Part shown: positions 7,774 to 16,438 of the stretch, one piece after another
Layout: every line of letters starts with the position of its first letter
How positions within the stretch are numbered: the stretch's first letter is position 1
NCBI GenBank assembly: GCA_031548025.1
Contig: JAVBRM010000027.1
Location: forward strand, 1 to 64,000
DNA from: UBA5239 sp031548025
GTDB lineage: Bacteria; Verrucomicrobiota; Lentisphaeria; Victivallales; Victivallaceae
Length of the DNA stretch: 64,000 nucleotides
Direction of reading: 5' to 3'
The notes under the pieces: generated by a model
Told to the model about the DNA's origin: nothing
Database searches by the model: none
The model's input: the letters and a program-made list of their open reading frames with translations, nothing else
Translations under genes and position numbers: made by a program

Positions 7774-10044
7774 TTAAGGTTCCTGTGGAGTCATTACGCC
7801 GAGAATATGCAACGGGAAATCGGGTACACCGGGTGCTTTTCCCCATACTTTGTGGTAAACGCCGAGCAGAGTATGAACCGGATAACCTCCCACTCCGACA
7901 ATTGCCGCCGATTCGGGAGCGGCTTCGGCGTAAAATATGTAATTTCGTGTATCCCGGTTGGTACAGCGCGCCAGACCGCCTTCGATGTAGACGGTGCCTC
8001 CGGGAGCCGTTTGTTGCAGAGTCGAGTAACCGCCGGCTTCACCGCCGCCTCGACAATCGTAGAGATAAACTTTGCCGCCGGCATTGTCCACCCAGCGCAG
8101 ATTTCCGCCAAGTGGCCAGACCTTTTCTTCTCCGGTTATGGAATTTTTGCGTTTAATATTTTTAGTAACATACGGCACGAAGAAACCGCTGCGCATGACC
8201 AAGGTTCCCTTTCGGACAGTAAAAAATGCCTGCTTATCCATCCAGAAATTGTTGGCAAGCCAACACATCGCCACTTCGCTAAAGGCGCATTCCGATACGA
8301 TGCCACCGGCACCATTCCAGAGTGAACCGACGAGATGGAGCCGGCAGTGATTCGTCGGACCGGTCAACTCGATACTGAGCGCGCCGGTGTCATAGGTTAA
8401 ACAATCTTCCAGCCGAACCAAGCGACTCTGCCCGGTAAGTGTACCGGCAAGAATCCGGTCACCATTGCGCAATATCAGAGAACGGAACCGGAGGTCATTC
8501 AGTTCCGGGGCATGAAAGAGATCGTAACCGCCGCGTTTATCGCCGAAAATAATCGGCATGCCTTCACCCCGCAGTGAAACTGTTTGAGGCAGGGTCACGG
8601 TCGAAGCAAGCCGGATGCGCCCGGAAGGAATCAACAACGTTTTACGAGCCTTGGCCGCGGCGTTAAGGGCCTTGGTCAATGCCGCGCTGTTATCGGTCTT
8701 ACCATCGGGCTTGACGCCAAAATCGATAGCTTTGAGTTCACCCTGGAAAAATTCAGGAACGGCGGCGGTGCGTGACGGCGGCTGGTGCAATTCAGGAATG
8801 TCCTGCTTGCAGAACGGTTTGAGAACTTCCGGCAGGTTCGTCGTAATGTCGCGATTACCCGCGATGATGATGTTGTATTTATTGGGGAGCGACCACGGAA
8901 TATCCTGGTGTTTTCCACGGAACGAGTCGGTTTCCAGGTAGCGGAGATCCGGGGTTACGTACCATTTGAAAAGCGGCAGATCGCCGTTGTCGTTACGATT
9001 ATCGATGAATTTGAAAATGCTCGGCACCCGGCGAAGCGCGATCAAAGCGCCTTCGGGGTTGCCTGCCGCCTGAAAGGTACAACGGTTGATCGAAACGCTG
9101 CCCGCTATCGCCGGAATTCTCAGGGTATTCTGGTCCAGCAGCGCCATTGGGCGGGCGGAACGGAAAACAGAGTCATTGCACGTCAGATAGAATCCTTCGT
9201 TTTTGATCCAATACTGAGCCTTGTCGGTTGCCGGAGCTTCGGCATGCAAGTTCCAAATGGCAAGCATATTGGGGGCTTGGCCGATACCGACGATAATGAT
9301 CGGGCCCTCGGTCGCCGGATTGGCGACAATCCGGCAGTTCTCCACCATGGTGCCGTCGTTGTCGAATTCGAAAGCCTGCATGCAATTCAGAAAACCGCTG
9401 TCGCGCACTGAAATGATATTGCTGGAATACGTAGCTGCCGTTTTGCTGTAATCATTTGGTTTCAAGATTGGAATATCGTTTTTAAACTCGACCTCATATG
9501 GCGGCATCAATACGGCTTTGACGTTTGGGGTCAACTCTTTGGGGACGCGCCGGGACAGGCTCCGGAGAGCCACGCCGGATGAATCCAGGAAGGTACAGCG
9601 GCTTATGTGAACGGAACTGGCGTTCCAGTTGTTGTTCCACAGATGGACTTGAGTTTTTCCGCCTTCGAACTCAATCGAATCAAACATCGCACGGCGGTAA
9701 ATCCGGCAGTAAAGTATGTCCTGGTTGGGATCGGTCATCACGATACGGGTATTTTTTTCGCCACGCCAGGCCGCTGAACCGTCGGCGACAATCGTACGCG
9801 AAACCTTATACGTGCCTGCGGGAAAATAGAGTTCATCGACATGAGTTTCACTGCTTCCGCCATTCCAACCGTCTTCCAGGCGGAAGCGGTCGAGTTTAAT
9901 TTGTTTCGCCAGAAATGAAACCGCTTTCTGGATGGCGGCAGTGTCGTCAGTTTGACCGTCGCCTTTGGCGCCGAAATCACGCACATTAACAGCTTCCAAT
10001 CCGAATGCGGCAGCGAAAAACAACAGCAGAATACATCTTTTCAT
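7774..10044 (-). CDS. Secreted double beta-helix protein (pectate lyase 3 / GH28-related)
   Basis: The protein (756 aa) begins with a signal peptide (MKRCILLLFFAAAFG). Two copies of the pectate-lyase-superfamily start motif follow: VRDFGAKGDGQTDDTAAI near residue 21 and AIDFGVKPDGKTDNSAAL near residue 435. Each opens a right-handed parallel beta-helix. This family includes polygalacturonase-like, rhamnogalacturonan-active and phage tailspike-like enzymes, so the substrate cannot be read from sequence. The GH78 enzyme next door makes a rhamnose-containing plant or algal glycan plausible (inference). It lies 15 bases after the cassette B pseudopilin gene. AAGG lies 8 bases before the ATG. Confidence 0.88.
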   Translation of the reverse strand: MKRCILLLFFAAAFGLEAVNVRDFGAKGDGQTDDTAAIQKAVSFLAKQIKLDRFRLEDGWNGGSSETHVDELYFPAGTYKVSRTIVADGSAAWRGEKNTRIVMTDPNQDILYCRIYRRAMFDSIEFEGGKTQVHLWNNNWNASSVHISRCTFLDSSGVALRSLSRRVPKELTPNVKAVLMPPYEVEFKNDIPILKPNDYSKTAATYSSNIISVRDSGFLNCMQAFEFDNDGTMVENCRIVANPATEGPIIIVGIGQAPNMLAIWNLHAEAPATDKAQYWIKNEGFYLTCNDSVFRSARPMALLDQNTLRIPAIAGSVSINRCTFQAAGNPEGALIALRRVPSIFKFIDNRNDNGDLPLFKWYVTPDLRYLETDSFRGKHQDIPWSLPNKYNIIIAGNRDITTNLPEVLKPFCKQDIPELHQPPSRTAAVPEFFQGELKAIDFGVKPDGKTDNSAALTKALNAAAKARKTLLIPSGRIRLASTVTLPQTVSLRGEGMPIIFGDKRGGYDLFHAPELNDLRFRSLILRNGDRILAGTLTGQSRLVRLEDCLTYDTGALSIELTGPTNHCRLHLVGSLWNGAGGIVSECAFSEVAMCWLANNFWMDKQAFFTVRKGTLVMRSGFFVPYVTKNIKRKNSITGEEKVWPLGGNLRWVDNAGGKVYLYDCRGGGEAGGYSTLQQTAPGGTVYIEGGLARCTNRDTRNYIFYAEAAPESAAIVGVGGYPVHTLLGVYHKVWGKAPGVPDFPLHILGVMTPQEP

Positions 10045-10059
10045 ATTGATTGCCTTATT

Positions 10060-10815
10060 TTATTTTTGAGTTAATGCCATCCAGTGACGTTTGACGGCGG
10101 TATCTTCCGAGCCGTTGATCCGGTAAAAGCGATTGCGGGCATCGCGTTCGGAGGATTGATGACCGTCCGCCCAGCCGACATTGGCGGTTTGATTGGGATG
10201 ACGCTCATGAAGCGAACTCCACGAGGTGGAAACCGGTTGATACCAGATATTGTTGTTGGCATTGCCGTTAAGGTTGGGACTGCCGGTGGCGAGATTGCGG
10301 GTAGTATCCCCGAATTGAATTTTGATGGAGGGATTCTTCACCTGGGCGACCTTGACTGCGAACACGATATCTTCGTCAAGCGTTTCCCCACGGGCACGAT
10401 TTGAGGCGAAACCAAGGGTATTGAAACCATAGGTCAGATAACTGCAAATACGACTGTCGATACTGGCAGGCAGACAATTGAGTATGTCATCCGCACCGTT
10501 GACTTTATCAGAGGTGAACATGGTTGCCGACGGACATTTCCATATTTTGCGTGTCGGAGCGTAAAGGTGAAAAAAGGTCGAGGACCACTTATGGGCCGTT
10601 ACCGCAAACCAAGGATAATAATCGTCATTATCCGTCTGGTAAAACCCCATACATTGTCCAAACTGTTTAATATTGCCCGCGCAACTGATGGAGCGTCCCT
10701 TCTCCCGCGCCTGGGTCAAGGCTGGAAGCAACAAGGCCGCAAGAATGGCAATGATCGCGATGACTACCAGCAGCTCAATAAGTGTAAATTTCTTGCTTTC
10801 ACATGTTAATTTCAT
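10060..10815 (-). CDS. Pseudopilin-like protein, cassette B
   Basis: This 251-aa pseudopilin has the short leader MKLTCESKK, then FTLIELLVVIAII and a helix ending LLPALTQAREKG. The residue before the expected cleavage point is Lys, not Gly. The body shows CAGNIKQFGQCMGFYQTDND. Near the C-terminus HPNQTANVGWADGH is an H-X10-DG form of the prepilin-associated H-X9-DG motif. GAGGA lies 8 bases before its ATG. The gene overlaps the end of the regulator gene by 17 bases, implying translational coupling, and precedes the secreted beta-helix gene by 15 bases. It should be an inner-membrane pseudopilin with a periplasmic or surface C-terminal domain. Confidence 0.92.
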   Translation of the reverse strand: MKLTCESKKFTLIELLVVIAIIAILAALLLPALTQAREKGRSISCAGNIKQFGQCMGFYQTDNDDYYPWFAVTAHKWSSTFFHLYAPTRKIWKCPSATMFTSDKVNGADDILNCLPASIDSRICSYLTYGFNTLGFASNRARGETLDEDIVFAVKVAQVKNPSIKIQFGDTTRNLATGSPNLNGNANNNIWYQPVSTSWSSLHERHPNQTANVGWADGHQSSERDARNRFYRINGSEDTAVKRHWMALTQK

Positions 10816-12187
10816 GATGCATTTCCTCTTGATCGATATAAATCCGGGCGGAAAAACCCTCCCGGTCTTTTTTCTTATCCATGCGTTTCAAAATTAAATC
10901 CATGTCGGCACCGTAAAGGCGGAAATCTTCCAGCAGCATGGTCAATGCCGCGTTGCTTTCCGGAACAAACAATTGATCCTCGTAAAAAATCAAATCGCTT
11001 TTATCCGGGATAAACGCATCCCAACGCCGGTTGCAGTTCCAGGAGTATTCCTCCGGTTGGGTATCTTTGCGCGGCGATATCATACCAGTCAGATTGCAAT
11101 AATCCAACTGAAACTCACGGCTGAGCATCAGTTCGATCAACTGCCAGACCCGGTTGCGTTCTTCCACGCTCAAATCATCGGCCAGATAACTTTGCAGATA
11201 GTCGACGAAGGTCGGAAAAATCCGACGTCCATTTCGACGAAAAGGCAGGATATCCAATTCATCTACCGCGATATCGGGTCGCTCAATGCTTAAATTCTGC
11301 CGGGTCACCCAGGAGCCGACGCTGAAACACATCCCGGCTTTCCCATTGAAGAACGCCTCATGACCGGGAACTGAGCGATAAAAATGAGTATCCCGGATAA
11401 TTTCCAGAAACCGTCTTCCTCCATCGGAGTCAAACACCGGCAGATTTTTACGGAAATTCAGCGAATCACAATCGATCAACGACAGCATCAATCCGGCAAG
11501 TTGCGCAAAACGCCAGGTCGTTTTTTCATGCCAGTGCTGCGAAGCCGGGTGAATTCCGTGCTTCCGGCAACAGGCCGCGTATTCATCCCACCAGCTGAAA
11601 TCCTCCGTCATTCGGCGCCGATCAAAGCCGATCTTTCTCAGAATTTCCTGACTCACCCCGATCTGATAATTATAGGTAGCAAATGGCAACATAGTCCGGC
11701 TTTTAATTTTGTTCACAATATTCAATTCTTTTACCAGATTGCCATATCCGCTGAATTTATCCAGTTCCGCCGGAGGCAGATTTACCGACTCTCCAGTCTG
11801 AAAAATGAAAATCATAGCCCGATCGCTTTTCAAAGCTTTTCCCTCATCCAATTTATGTAAGGGACAAACTTCTATTTCCAGATTCAGATTGCGCCCTGCC
11901 AGGTGTTTGTGCAACAATTGTTCCATTTGTCTGACCGGCAGGGCCGCTATATTGATATTCAACCTGACTTTGAGGTTGCGGCCACCGGCCAGGTAGGTGC
12001 CGCTGCCGTTTCGGATTTCGATCAGACCTTCGCTCTGCAGTTTGACCACCGCCGAGCGCACCGTAACATAACTGCCGCCGCAAATATCGCACAATTCCCG
12101 GTAAGAAGGCAATTTCGAGCCCGGAGTTATGCTCCCGGCCTTGACCTGCCCATTGATATATTTACGAATCCGATCGATTGTTTTCAC
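10799..12187 (-). CDS. GntR-type regulator fused to an ABC solute-binding-protein-like domain
   Basis: Residues 1-70 form a GntR winged helix (PSYRELCDICGGSYVTVRSA, then LQSEGLIEIRNGSGTYL). The remaining ~390 residues do not match the usual GntR effector folds. They resemble family-1 extracellular sugar-binding proteins: FFNGKAGMCFSVGSWVTRQ near residue 280 is the typical hinge-region motif of that family. No signal peptide is present, so it is a cytoplasmic sensor built from a transporter-binding-protein fold. The start is GTG at 12187 with AGGTGAG just upstream; an ATG two bases upstream is followed at once by a stop. A near-consensus promoter lies at 12210-12238. It is the first gene of cassette B and probably responds to an oligosaccharide. 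Confidence 0.88.
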   Translation of the reverse strand: MKTIDRIRKYINGQVKAGSITPGSKLPSYRELCDICGGSYVTVRSAVVKLQSEGLIEIRNGSGTYLAGGRNLKVRLNINIAALPVRQMEQLLHKHLAGRNLNLEIEVCPLHKLDEGKALKSDRAMIFIFQTGESVNLPPAELDKFSGYGNLVKELNIVNKIKSRTMLPFATYNYQIGVSQEILRKIGFDRRRMTEDFSWWDEYAACCRKHGIHPASQHWHEKTTWRFAQLAGLMLSLIDCDSLNFRKNLPVFDSDGGRRFLEIIRDTHFYRSVPGHEAFFNGKAGMCFSVGSWVTRQNLSIERPDIAVDELDILPFRRNGRRIFPTFVDYLQSYLADDLSVEERNRVWQLIELMLSREFQLDYCNLTGMISPRKDTQPEEYSWNCNRRWDAFIPDKSDLIFYEDQLFVPESNAALTMLLEDFRLYGADMDLILKRMDKKKDREGFSARIYIDQEEMHHEINM

Positions 12188-12209
12188 ATCTCACCTATAT
12201 ATATCAGTT

Positions 12210-12238
12210 ATTATAACACAATGGACAGCAAAAGTCAA
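12210..12238 (-). promoter_or_regulatory. Promoter of cassette B
   Basis: On the minus strand TTGACT (12238-12233), a 17-base spacer and a perfect TATAAT (12215-12210) lie just upstream of the GTG-started regulator gene. This is one of the strongest promoter matches in the window. Confidence 0.75.
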
Positions 12239-12304
12239 CGCCCTATCATAAAATTAACAGATTTTTATTCACTTTATGGTAATCGACGACACCGCCAAAA
12301 AGAA

Positions 12305-12340
12305 GTCGGACAGGTCAGACAGATCGGACTTGTCGGACTG
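12305..12340. repeat. Four imperfect 9-bp tandem repeats
   Basis: Four adjacent 9-base units occur: GTCGGACAG, then GTCAGACAG, ATCGGACTT and GTCGGACTG. They lie between the cassette B promoter and the terminator at 12409-12444, in non-coding sequence. Confidence 0.6.
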
Positions 12341-12408
12341 TTTTGAGCGTGATGATTCAAGTTTATAAGCCGACAATGTCCACTCTTTGACTCGCCAAAT
12401 CGGGCAGC

Positions 12409-12444
12409 AAAAAGCCGCTCTTTTTCGGGGAGCGGCTTTTTTTT
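12409..12444. terminator. Bidirectional rho-independent terminator
   Basis: A perfect 8-bp stem (AGCCGCTC at 12413-12420, GAGCGGCT at 12430-12437) is flanked by five A residues on the left and eight T residues on the right. It can therefore work in both directions. It ends the isomerase/dehydrogenase operon, whose last stop is at 12459. Confidence 0.85.
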
Positions 12445-12458
12445 GGGGGGGAGAAGGA

Positions 12459-13328
12459 TTAACCGAGGATTTCCCGGACCCGGGCGCAGGTTTTTATGGC
12501 CAGATCTTGGTCGGGAAGGACCAGGTCCGGCAGGCGGCAGAAGGGAATCATTTCCGCGGAAATCGGGCCGGCATAGCCGGTCTTTTCCAGGGCCGCGAGA
12601 ATCGCCGGGAAATTGGCTTCGCCCACGGCGATGTCGTCGCCGAAACCGTGGAGGTTGCCGCCGCTGTCTTCGCCGCTCCAGTTCTTGATGTGGATGGCTT
12701 TGACGCGTTTGCCCAGCGTATTGATGTAATCTTCCGCCGGGGCGTAGATCAGGCAGTTCGCCAGGTCCAGGTACATGCCGATGCGGGAAGATTTGAACTG
12801 GTCTAGATACAACTTCCATTCCATCGGCGACAGCAGAAAGCGCCCCCAGACGTTTTCCAGCGCGATGTTGACGTTCAGCTTTTCCGCCAGCGGCAGCAAT
12901 TCATTCAGGGATTCGACCGATTTATTCCAGACGGTTTCATAGGGAATGACCGGAGCGGAGGGGTCCCATTTGACGCAGGTCGCTCCCGGGACCACCAGCA
13001 CGGTTTCCGCGCCGACCCAGTTGGCAATCTGCAAATATTTCTTGGAAAATTCAAGCGCCTGAGCGCGGACTTTTTCATCGTCGCTGCCCAGAGAAGCGCC
13101 CCAGTAGGCCCCGGTCGCCAGACTGCGCAAGCCGATGCCTTTTTCGGCGGCGTATTTGCGGATCGACTGACATTCAGCCTCGGTAATCGTCAGCGGCAAT
13201 GCTTCCGGCACAGTCAGCTCGACGCCGTCGAGCCCCTGAGCTTTGACGAAATCGATGATTTCATACGGAGTCTTTTCGCCGGAGAAACCGCCGAATACCC
13301 AATAATTCAATGCTTTGTAAAATTTCAT
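12459..13328 (-). CDS. Sugar phosphate isomerase/epimerase family TIM barrel
   Basis: The 289-aa protein is a xylose-isomerase-like TIM barrel of the AP-endonuclease-2 fold, close to D-tagatose 3-epimerase relatives. The four expected metal ligands are visible at strand ends: Glu158 (IALENVW), Asp188 (MYLDLAN), His213 (AIHIKNW) and Glu259 (ISAEMIP). It should isomerise or epimerise a ketose, 3-keto-sugar or inositol derivative; the substrate is not determinable. It follows the Gfo/Idh dehydrogenase by 8 bases, a common pairing in which the dehydrogenase makes a keto-sugar and the isomerase-fold partner processes it. Terminator 12409-12444 follows. Confidence 0.9.
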   Translation of the reverse strand: MKFYKALNYWVFGGFSGEKTPYEIIDFVKAQGLDGVELTVPEALPLTITEAECQSIRKYAAEKGIGLRSLATGAYWGASLGSDDEKVRAQALEFSKKYLQIANWVGAETVLVVPGATCVKWDPSAPVIPYETVWNKSVESLNELLPLAEKLNVNIALENVWGRFLLSPMEWKLYLDQFKSSRIGMYLDLANCLIYAPAEDYINTLGKRVKAIHIKNWSGEDSGGNLHGFGDDIAVGEANFPAILAALEKTGYAGPISAEMIPFCRLPDLVLPDQDLAIKTCARVREILG

Positions 13329-13336
13329 GATTCACC

Positions 13337-14383
13337 TCAATAATTGATTTTTTCGGTTTTGCCGCTGTTGACGGAGGCCAATTCGGCTTCGTACATTTTG
13401 AACGAATCGACGATTTCGCCGACATTCTGGTATTTTTCCGGCTTGGAGCCGTCGAGGATGCAATGCACAAAGTAAGCCAGCTCCTGGTGCCAGCCGGTCG
13501 GCAGCTTGGGATCAGTCACCGCGGGGGTTTCGACCCGGCCGTCTTCCCAATAAATCTTATAGCCTTCGCTCATGAAACGAACGGTGGCTTTTTCGCAGAT
13601 CAACTGGAAGCTCATTTCGAAAGGAACGGTTTTACCGGCAGCCCAGCCGCCCTCGGCAATCACCAGCGTGCCGTCGCCGAAATCATAACGGGTAGTCACC
13701 TGGTCGACGGCGCCGGCGCTGCGACAGCCGCGCACCCCAAAGGAAGTCACCGCCTGCGGTCTGCCGAAAAAGAACCGAATCTGATCGACGTCATGCATGT
13801 GCAGATCGAGAATCGCTCCACCGGCGCGCTGTTCGTTCATAAACCAGTTTTCCCAGGAATTGCCGTCAACCGAGGGCGAGTAGCGCCGAAAACCGGCACT
13901 GCGGAGCTTGCCGAATTCACCGGCCTGAAAGCGGGTGCGGGCGTCATAATATTCAGGCCAGGCGCGAACGCACATGCCGACGTTGAAATTCTTGCCGGAA
14001 GCCTTGGCTGCGGCGGCGATTTCCTCGACTTCGGCGATACTGCGGGCCATCGGTTTTTCCAGAAACACGTGCTTACCGGCTTTGATGGCGGCCATAGCGA
14101 ATTCTTTGTGAAGGAATGTCGGCACGCAGATATCGACCATTTCGACCTCGGGGTCATTGATCAGGTCCAGGCCGTTCGAATAGGTCTTGATGCCGGAGAA
14201 ATCGAGTTGATTGCTGTCGCGGGTACCGATGTTGCCGCATACCGCGCTGATGTCGCCGGTCAGCTTGACCGCGTCGATATCGGCGACGGCGACAATCTGC
14301 GCCTCGGGGTTGACCAGATGTATGCCATAATGCGTGGTTCCCATGAAACCAAGTCCGATAATACCAATTTTTACTTTGCTCAT
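13337..14383 (-). CDS. Gfo/Idh/MocA-family NAD(P)-dependent oxidoreductase
   Basis: An N-terminal Rossmann fold begins VKIGIIGLGFMGTTHYG. The family-defining LEKPMARS loop, whose Lys is catalytic, lies near residue 93. A C-terminal alpha/beta domain follows (GGAILDLHMHDVDQIRFFFG). It probably oxidises or reduces a sugar or inositol with NAD(P). The ATG at 14383 is preferred because AAGGA lies 8 bases upstream; an ATG at 14389 would leave only 2-3 bases. It is divergent from the cassette C regulator and shares its operator-rich intergenic region. It also carries upstream a motif shared with the PocR-AraC gene promoter (14467-14508), so either regulator may control it. Confidence 0.92.
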   Translation of the reverse strand: MSKVKIGIIGLGFMGTTHYGIHLVNPEAQIVAVADIDAVKLTGDISAVCGNIGTRDSNQLDFSGIKTYSNGLDLINDPEVEMVDICVPTFLHKEFAMAAIKAGKHVFLEKPMARSIAEVEEIAAAAKASGKNFNVGMCVRAWPEYYDARTRFQAGEFGKLRSAGFRRYSPSVDGNSWENWFMNEQRAGGAILDLHMHDVDQIRFFFGRPQAVTSFGVRGCRSAGAVDQVTTRYDFGDGTLVIAEGGWAAGKTVPFEMSFQLICEKATVRFMSEGYKIYWEDGRVETPAVTDPKLPTGWHQELAYFVHCILDGSKPEKYQNVGEIVDSFKMYEAELASVNSGKTEKINY

Positions 14384-14466
14384 ATCCATTTTCCTTCTGT
14401 TTAAGGCTATATTATATATAATAATTCACGCGAGAGGCTTTTTGAATGGAAATTTTCGCAAATGGA

Positions 14467-14508
14467 TGGACTTTTCTGCAATGCGGTATGATTTTTTGTC
14501 TATTATGT
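14467..14508. promoter_or_regulatory. Possible regulator-binding element, copy 1
   Basis: TGGACTTTTCTGCAAT (14467-14482) is followed after 4 bases by TATG, a T-rich stretch and TCTAT. Nearly the same block occurs at 21295-21331 in front of the PocR-AraC gene, with a 7-base gap. Outside those two places I did not find it in non-coding sequence. Confidence 0.45.
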
Positions 14509-14524
14509 CTTTTTAACTAAAAAA

Positions 14525-14548
14525 TCAATTACACTTTCAATTACACTT
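14525..14548. promoter_or_regulatory. Operator candidate: perfect tandem 12-mers
   Basis: The 12-mer TCAATTACACTT occurs twice in direct tandem (14525-14536, 14537-14548). A third, inverted copy lies at 14627-14638. The arrangement fits a dimeric regulator binding upstream of and across its own promoter. Confidence 0.65.
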
Positions 14549-14584
14549 TTAAAATATTTTTTCAAGATTTTTTTCAGACACCTA

Positions 14585-14613
14585 TTGCTTTCGAGCAATG
14601 AATGCGTTATAAT
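14585..14613 (+). promoter_or_regulatory. Promoter of cassette C
   Basis: TTGCTT (14585-14590), a 17-base spacer and a perfect TATAAT (14608-14613) lie 28 bases before the regulator ATG. The predicted transcription start falls just before the operator copy at 14627-14638. Confidence 0.75.
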
Positions 14614-14626
14614 TAAGATAAAAGAG

Positions 14627-14638
14627 AAGTGTAATTGA
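14627..14638. promoter_or_regulatory. Operator candidate: inverted 12-mer over the leader
   Basis: AAGTGTAATTGA is the exact reverse complement of the 12-mer at 14525-14548. It lies between the promoter and the ATG at 14642, where a bound regulator would block transcription and the ribosome site. Confidence 0.65.
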
Positions 14639-14641
14639 ATT

Positions 14642-15730
14642 ATGAGAACCAATGAATTCGTAACATTACTAAAAGACCGGATCCAAACCGGCTATGCCGA
14701 TGACAGCGGGCAGTTACCGCATATTCACAGCATTGCCAAGGAATTCGGAATCTCCCCGGTGACCGCGGTCAAAGGGATCAAGGCGCTGGTGGAGGATGAA
14801 GTTCTCGTGAGCATCCGGGGCAAAGGGGTTTTTCTGAAGCAGAACGCGGTGGAAACCAAGCGGATCGGGTTAGTGACCATGAATTACGGAGATGTGAATC
14901 CGGCTTATTACGCCATGGCTTTTTCCAGTTACCTGACCACGGCTTCCGAGATTTTGAAATCCGCCGGATACCGTATCATCCGACTGGACAAAGCCGATCT
15001 GAAAGGCCCGACGGAATCCATCCGTCAGCAATTGGAAGAACTTGACGCCATGATCATTACGATCGGCTGTATCGATAACGAAACCCTACCGCATCTATTG
15101 GCCTGGAACAAGCCGATAGTCCTGATCCAGCATGAGGAATTTACCAGCCATCCGTTTCACCAGGTGATACCGGACATGGCTTCGGGATTCCGGAAACTCG
15201 GTGAATTTCTGCTCAAAAATAAGGTGCGCGAGCTACTGGTAGTCACGGACCATGCGCCCTTTCACGAATACCGGATAAAGTGCCTGATGGATTTTTACCG
15301 GGAGCATTCCGACAATACCAGGATTACGCAGATTGAAGTTATGCGGATCGAGCGCATTTCCGCCGACGCCGGGCGGTTGACCGGCCAATTGCTCGGGGAA
15401 AAAATCCTGGCGGCGGAGAAAAAATATGACGCGATTTTCACTCCAAGTGATTTTCTGGCCTTCGGCATCGTCGACGTCATGAAAAAACACGGCTTGAAAT
15501 GCGGCGTCGACTACAAACTGGTCAGTTACGACAATCTGGAAGCCGGAGAGTGCATTCCGTTTGAGCGGCCGCTCCTGACGGGTATCGACAAACACCCGGA
15601 AAAAATCAGCGAAGCCGCGGCCAAGTTGATCCTGAGCCTGGACAAACTGGGAAATCAAAACCGGTTTTTGTGTGAAGTTCCCTGTGATTTTGTTATTCGT
15701 GAATCAATGCCAATGTTAAGGAGATCATAA
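14642..15730 (+). CDS. GntR-HTH / LacI-type sensor regulator, cassette C
   Basis: This 362-aa regulator has a GntR winged helix in residues 1-70 (HSIAKEFGISPVTAVKGIKAL, VLVSIRGKGVFL). A periplasmic-binding-protein-like sugar-sensing domain of the LacI/GalR type follows (KRIGLVTMNYGD to the end, with FTPSDFLAFGIVDVMKKHG near residue 265). It is expected to repress its operon until its sugar binds. Exact repeats of a 12-mer upstream (14525-14548) and over its leader (14627-14638) are the likely autoregulatory operators. The stop codon lies only two bases before the pseudopilin ATG, and its end supplies the GGAG ribosome site of that gene. The pair is thus tightly coupled. Confidence 0.93.
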   Translation: MRTNEFVTLLKDRIQTGYADDSGQLPHIHSIAKEFGISPVTAVKGIKALVEDEVLVSIRGKGVFLKQNAVETKRIGLVTMNYGDVNPAYYAMAFSSYLTTASEILKSAGYRIIRLDKADLKGPTESIRQQLEELDAMIITIGCIDNETLPHLLAWNKPIVLIQHEEFTSHPFHQVIPDMASGFRKLGEFLLKNKVRELLVVTDHAPFHEYRIKCLMDFYREHSDNTRITQIEVMRIERISADAGRLTGQLLGEKILAAEKKYDAIFTPSDFLAFGIVDVMKKHGLKCGVDYKLVSYDNLEAGECIPFERPLLTGIDKHPEKISEAAAKLILSLDKLGNQNRFLCEVPCDFVIRESMPMLRRS

Positions 15731-15732
15731 AA

Positions 15733-16413
15733 ATGCCTATCCGGAAGAAATTTACACTTATTGAGCTTCTCGTCGTGATTGCGATCATTGCGATCCTGGC
15801 CGCCATGCTGCTGCCGGCCCTGAACAAAGCCCGGCTCAAAGCATATGCCATTGACTGTACCTCCAAGCTGAAAACCATTGAGCACGGCGCCATCCAGTAC
15901 GGTTCCGATTACAGCGACTACATCCTGGCTCCCAAAAACGACATGAACGCTGAGAGCAATATCGGCGGCTGGTACAACTTTCTGGTCCCCTATCTGGGAG
16001 TTGACGCGATGTCCATTTACGACCACAAGCTACCGAAAGCCAAGTTACGCTATTGCATGGCCAATCAAAAGGCATTTGACAGCCGGGCCAATCTTGCCAG
16101 GAATTATTATTTCGGCTGGAATTACCCCAAATACAAATATACCCAGATCAAAAGACCCAGTCAGATTTTCGCCACCGCCGACGCCAGCGAGTATCTTACT
16201 TACAGTGCCGCCGGAACTACCACATTCACTACCGGAAATCTGACTTCCATAAGAGTAACGGTTTATCCGCACAGCGAGCGCGGCAATGTCTCTCATTTGG
16301 ACGGCCACGTCGAAAATTATTCTCTGATCACCATGAATTCGACCGCTCCATGGAGCGGCACCCCCTCCCCCTATTCTTTCTTCAATGCCCGCGCTTACAA
16401 AATTACAGATTAA
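15733..16413 (+). CDS. Pseudopilin-like protein, cassette C
   Basis: This 226-aa protein has the leader MPIRKK, then FTLIELLVVIAII and AAMLLPALNKARLK. The residue before Phe is Lys rather than Gly. IDCTSKLKTIEHGAIQYGSD matches the conserved early body of this pseudopilin type. The C-terminal HSERGNVSHLDGH is an exact H-X9-DG motif. The gene begins two bases after the regulator and ends 25 bases before the 1173-aa hydrolase. It is predicted to be an inner-membrane-anchored pseudopilin whose globular domain lies outside the cytoplasm. What it carries or binds is unknown. Confidence 0.93.
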   Translation: MPIRKKFTLIELLVVIAIIAILAAMLLPALNKARLKAYAIDCTSKLKTIEHGAIQYGSDYSDYILAPKNDMNAESNIGGWYNFLVPYLGVDAMSIYDHKLPKAKLRYCMANQKAFDSRANLARNYYFGWNYPKYKYTQIKRPSQIFATADASEYLTYSAAGTTTFTTGNLTSIRVTVYPHSERGNVSHLDGHVENYSLITMNSTAPWSGTPSPYSFFNARAYKITD

Positions 16414-16438
16414 ATAATTATAAAGGATACAGAAAAAC

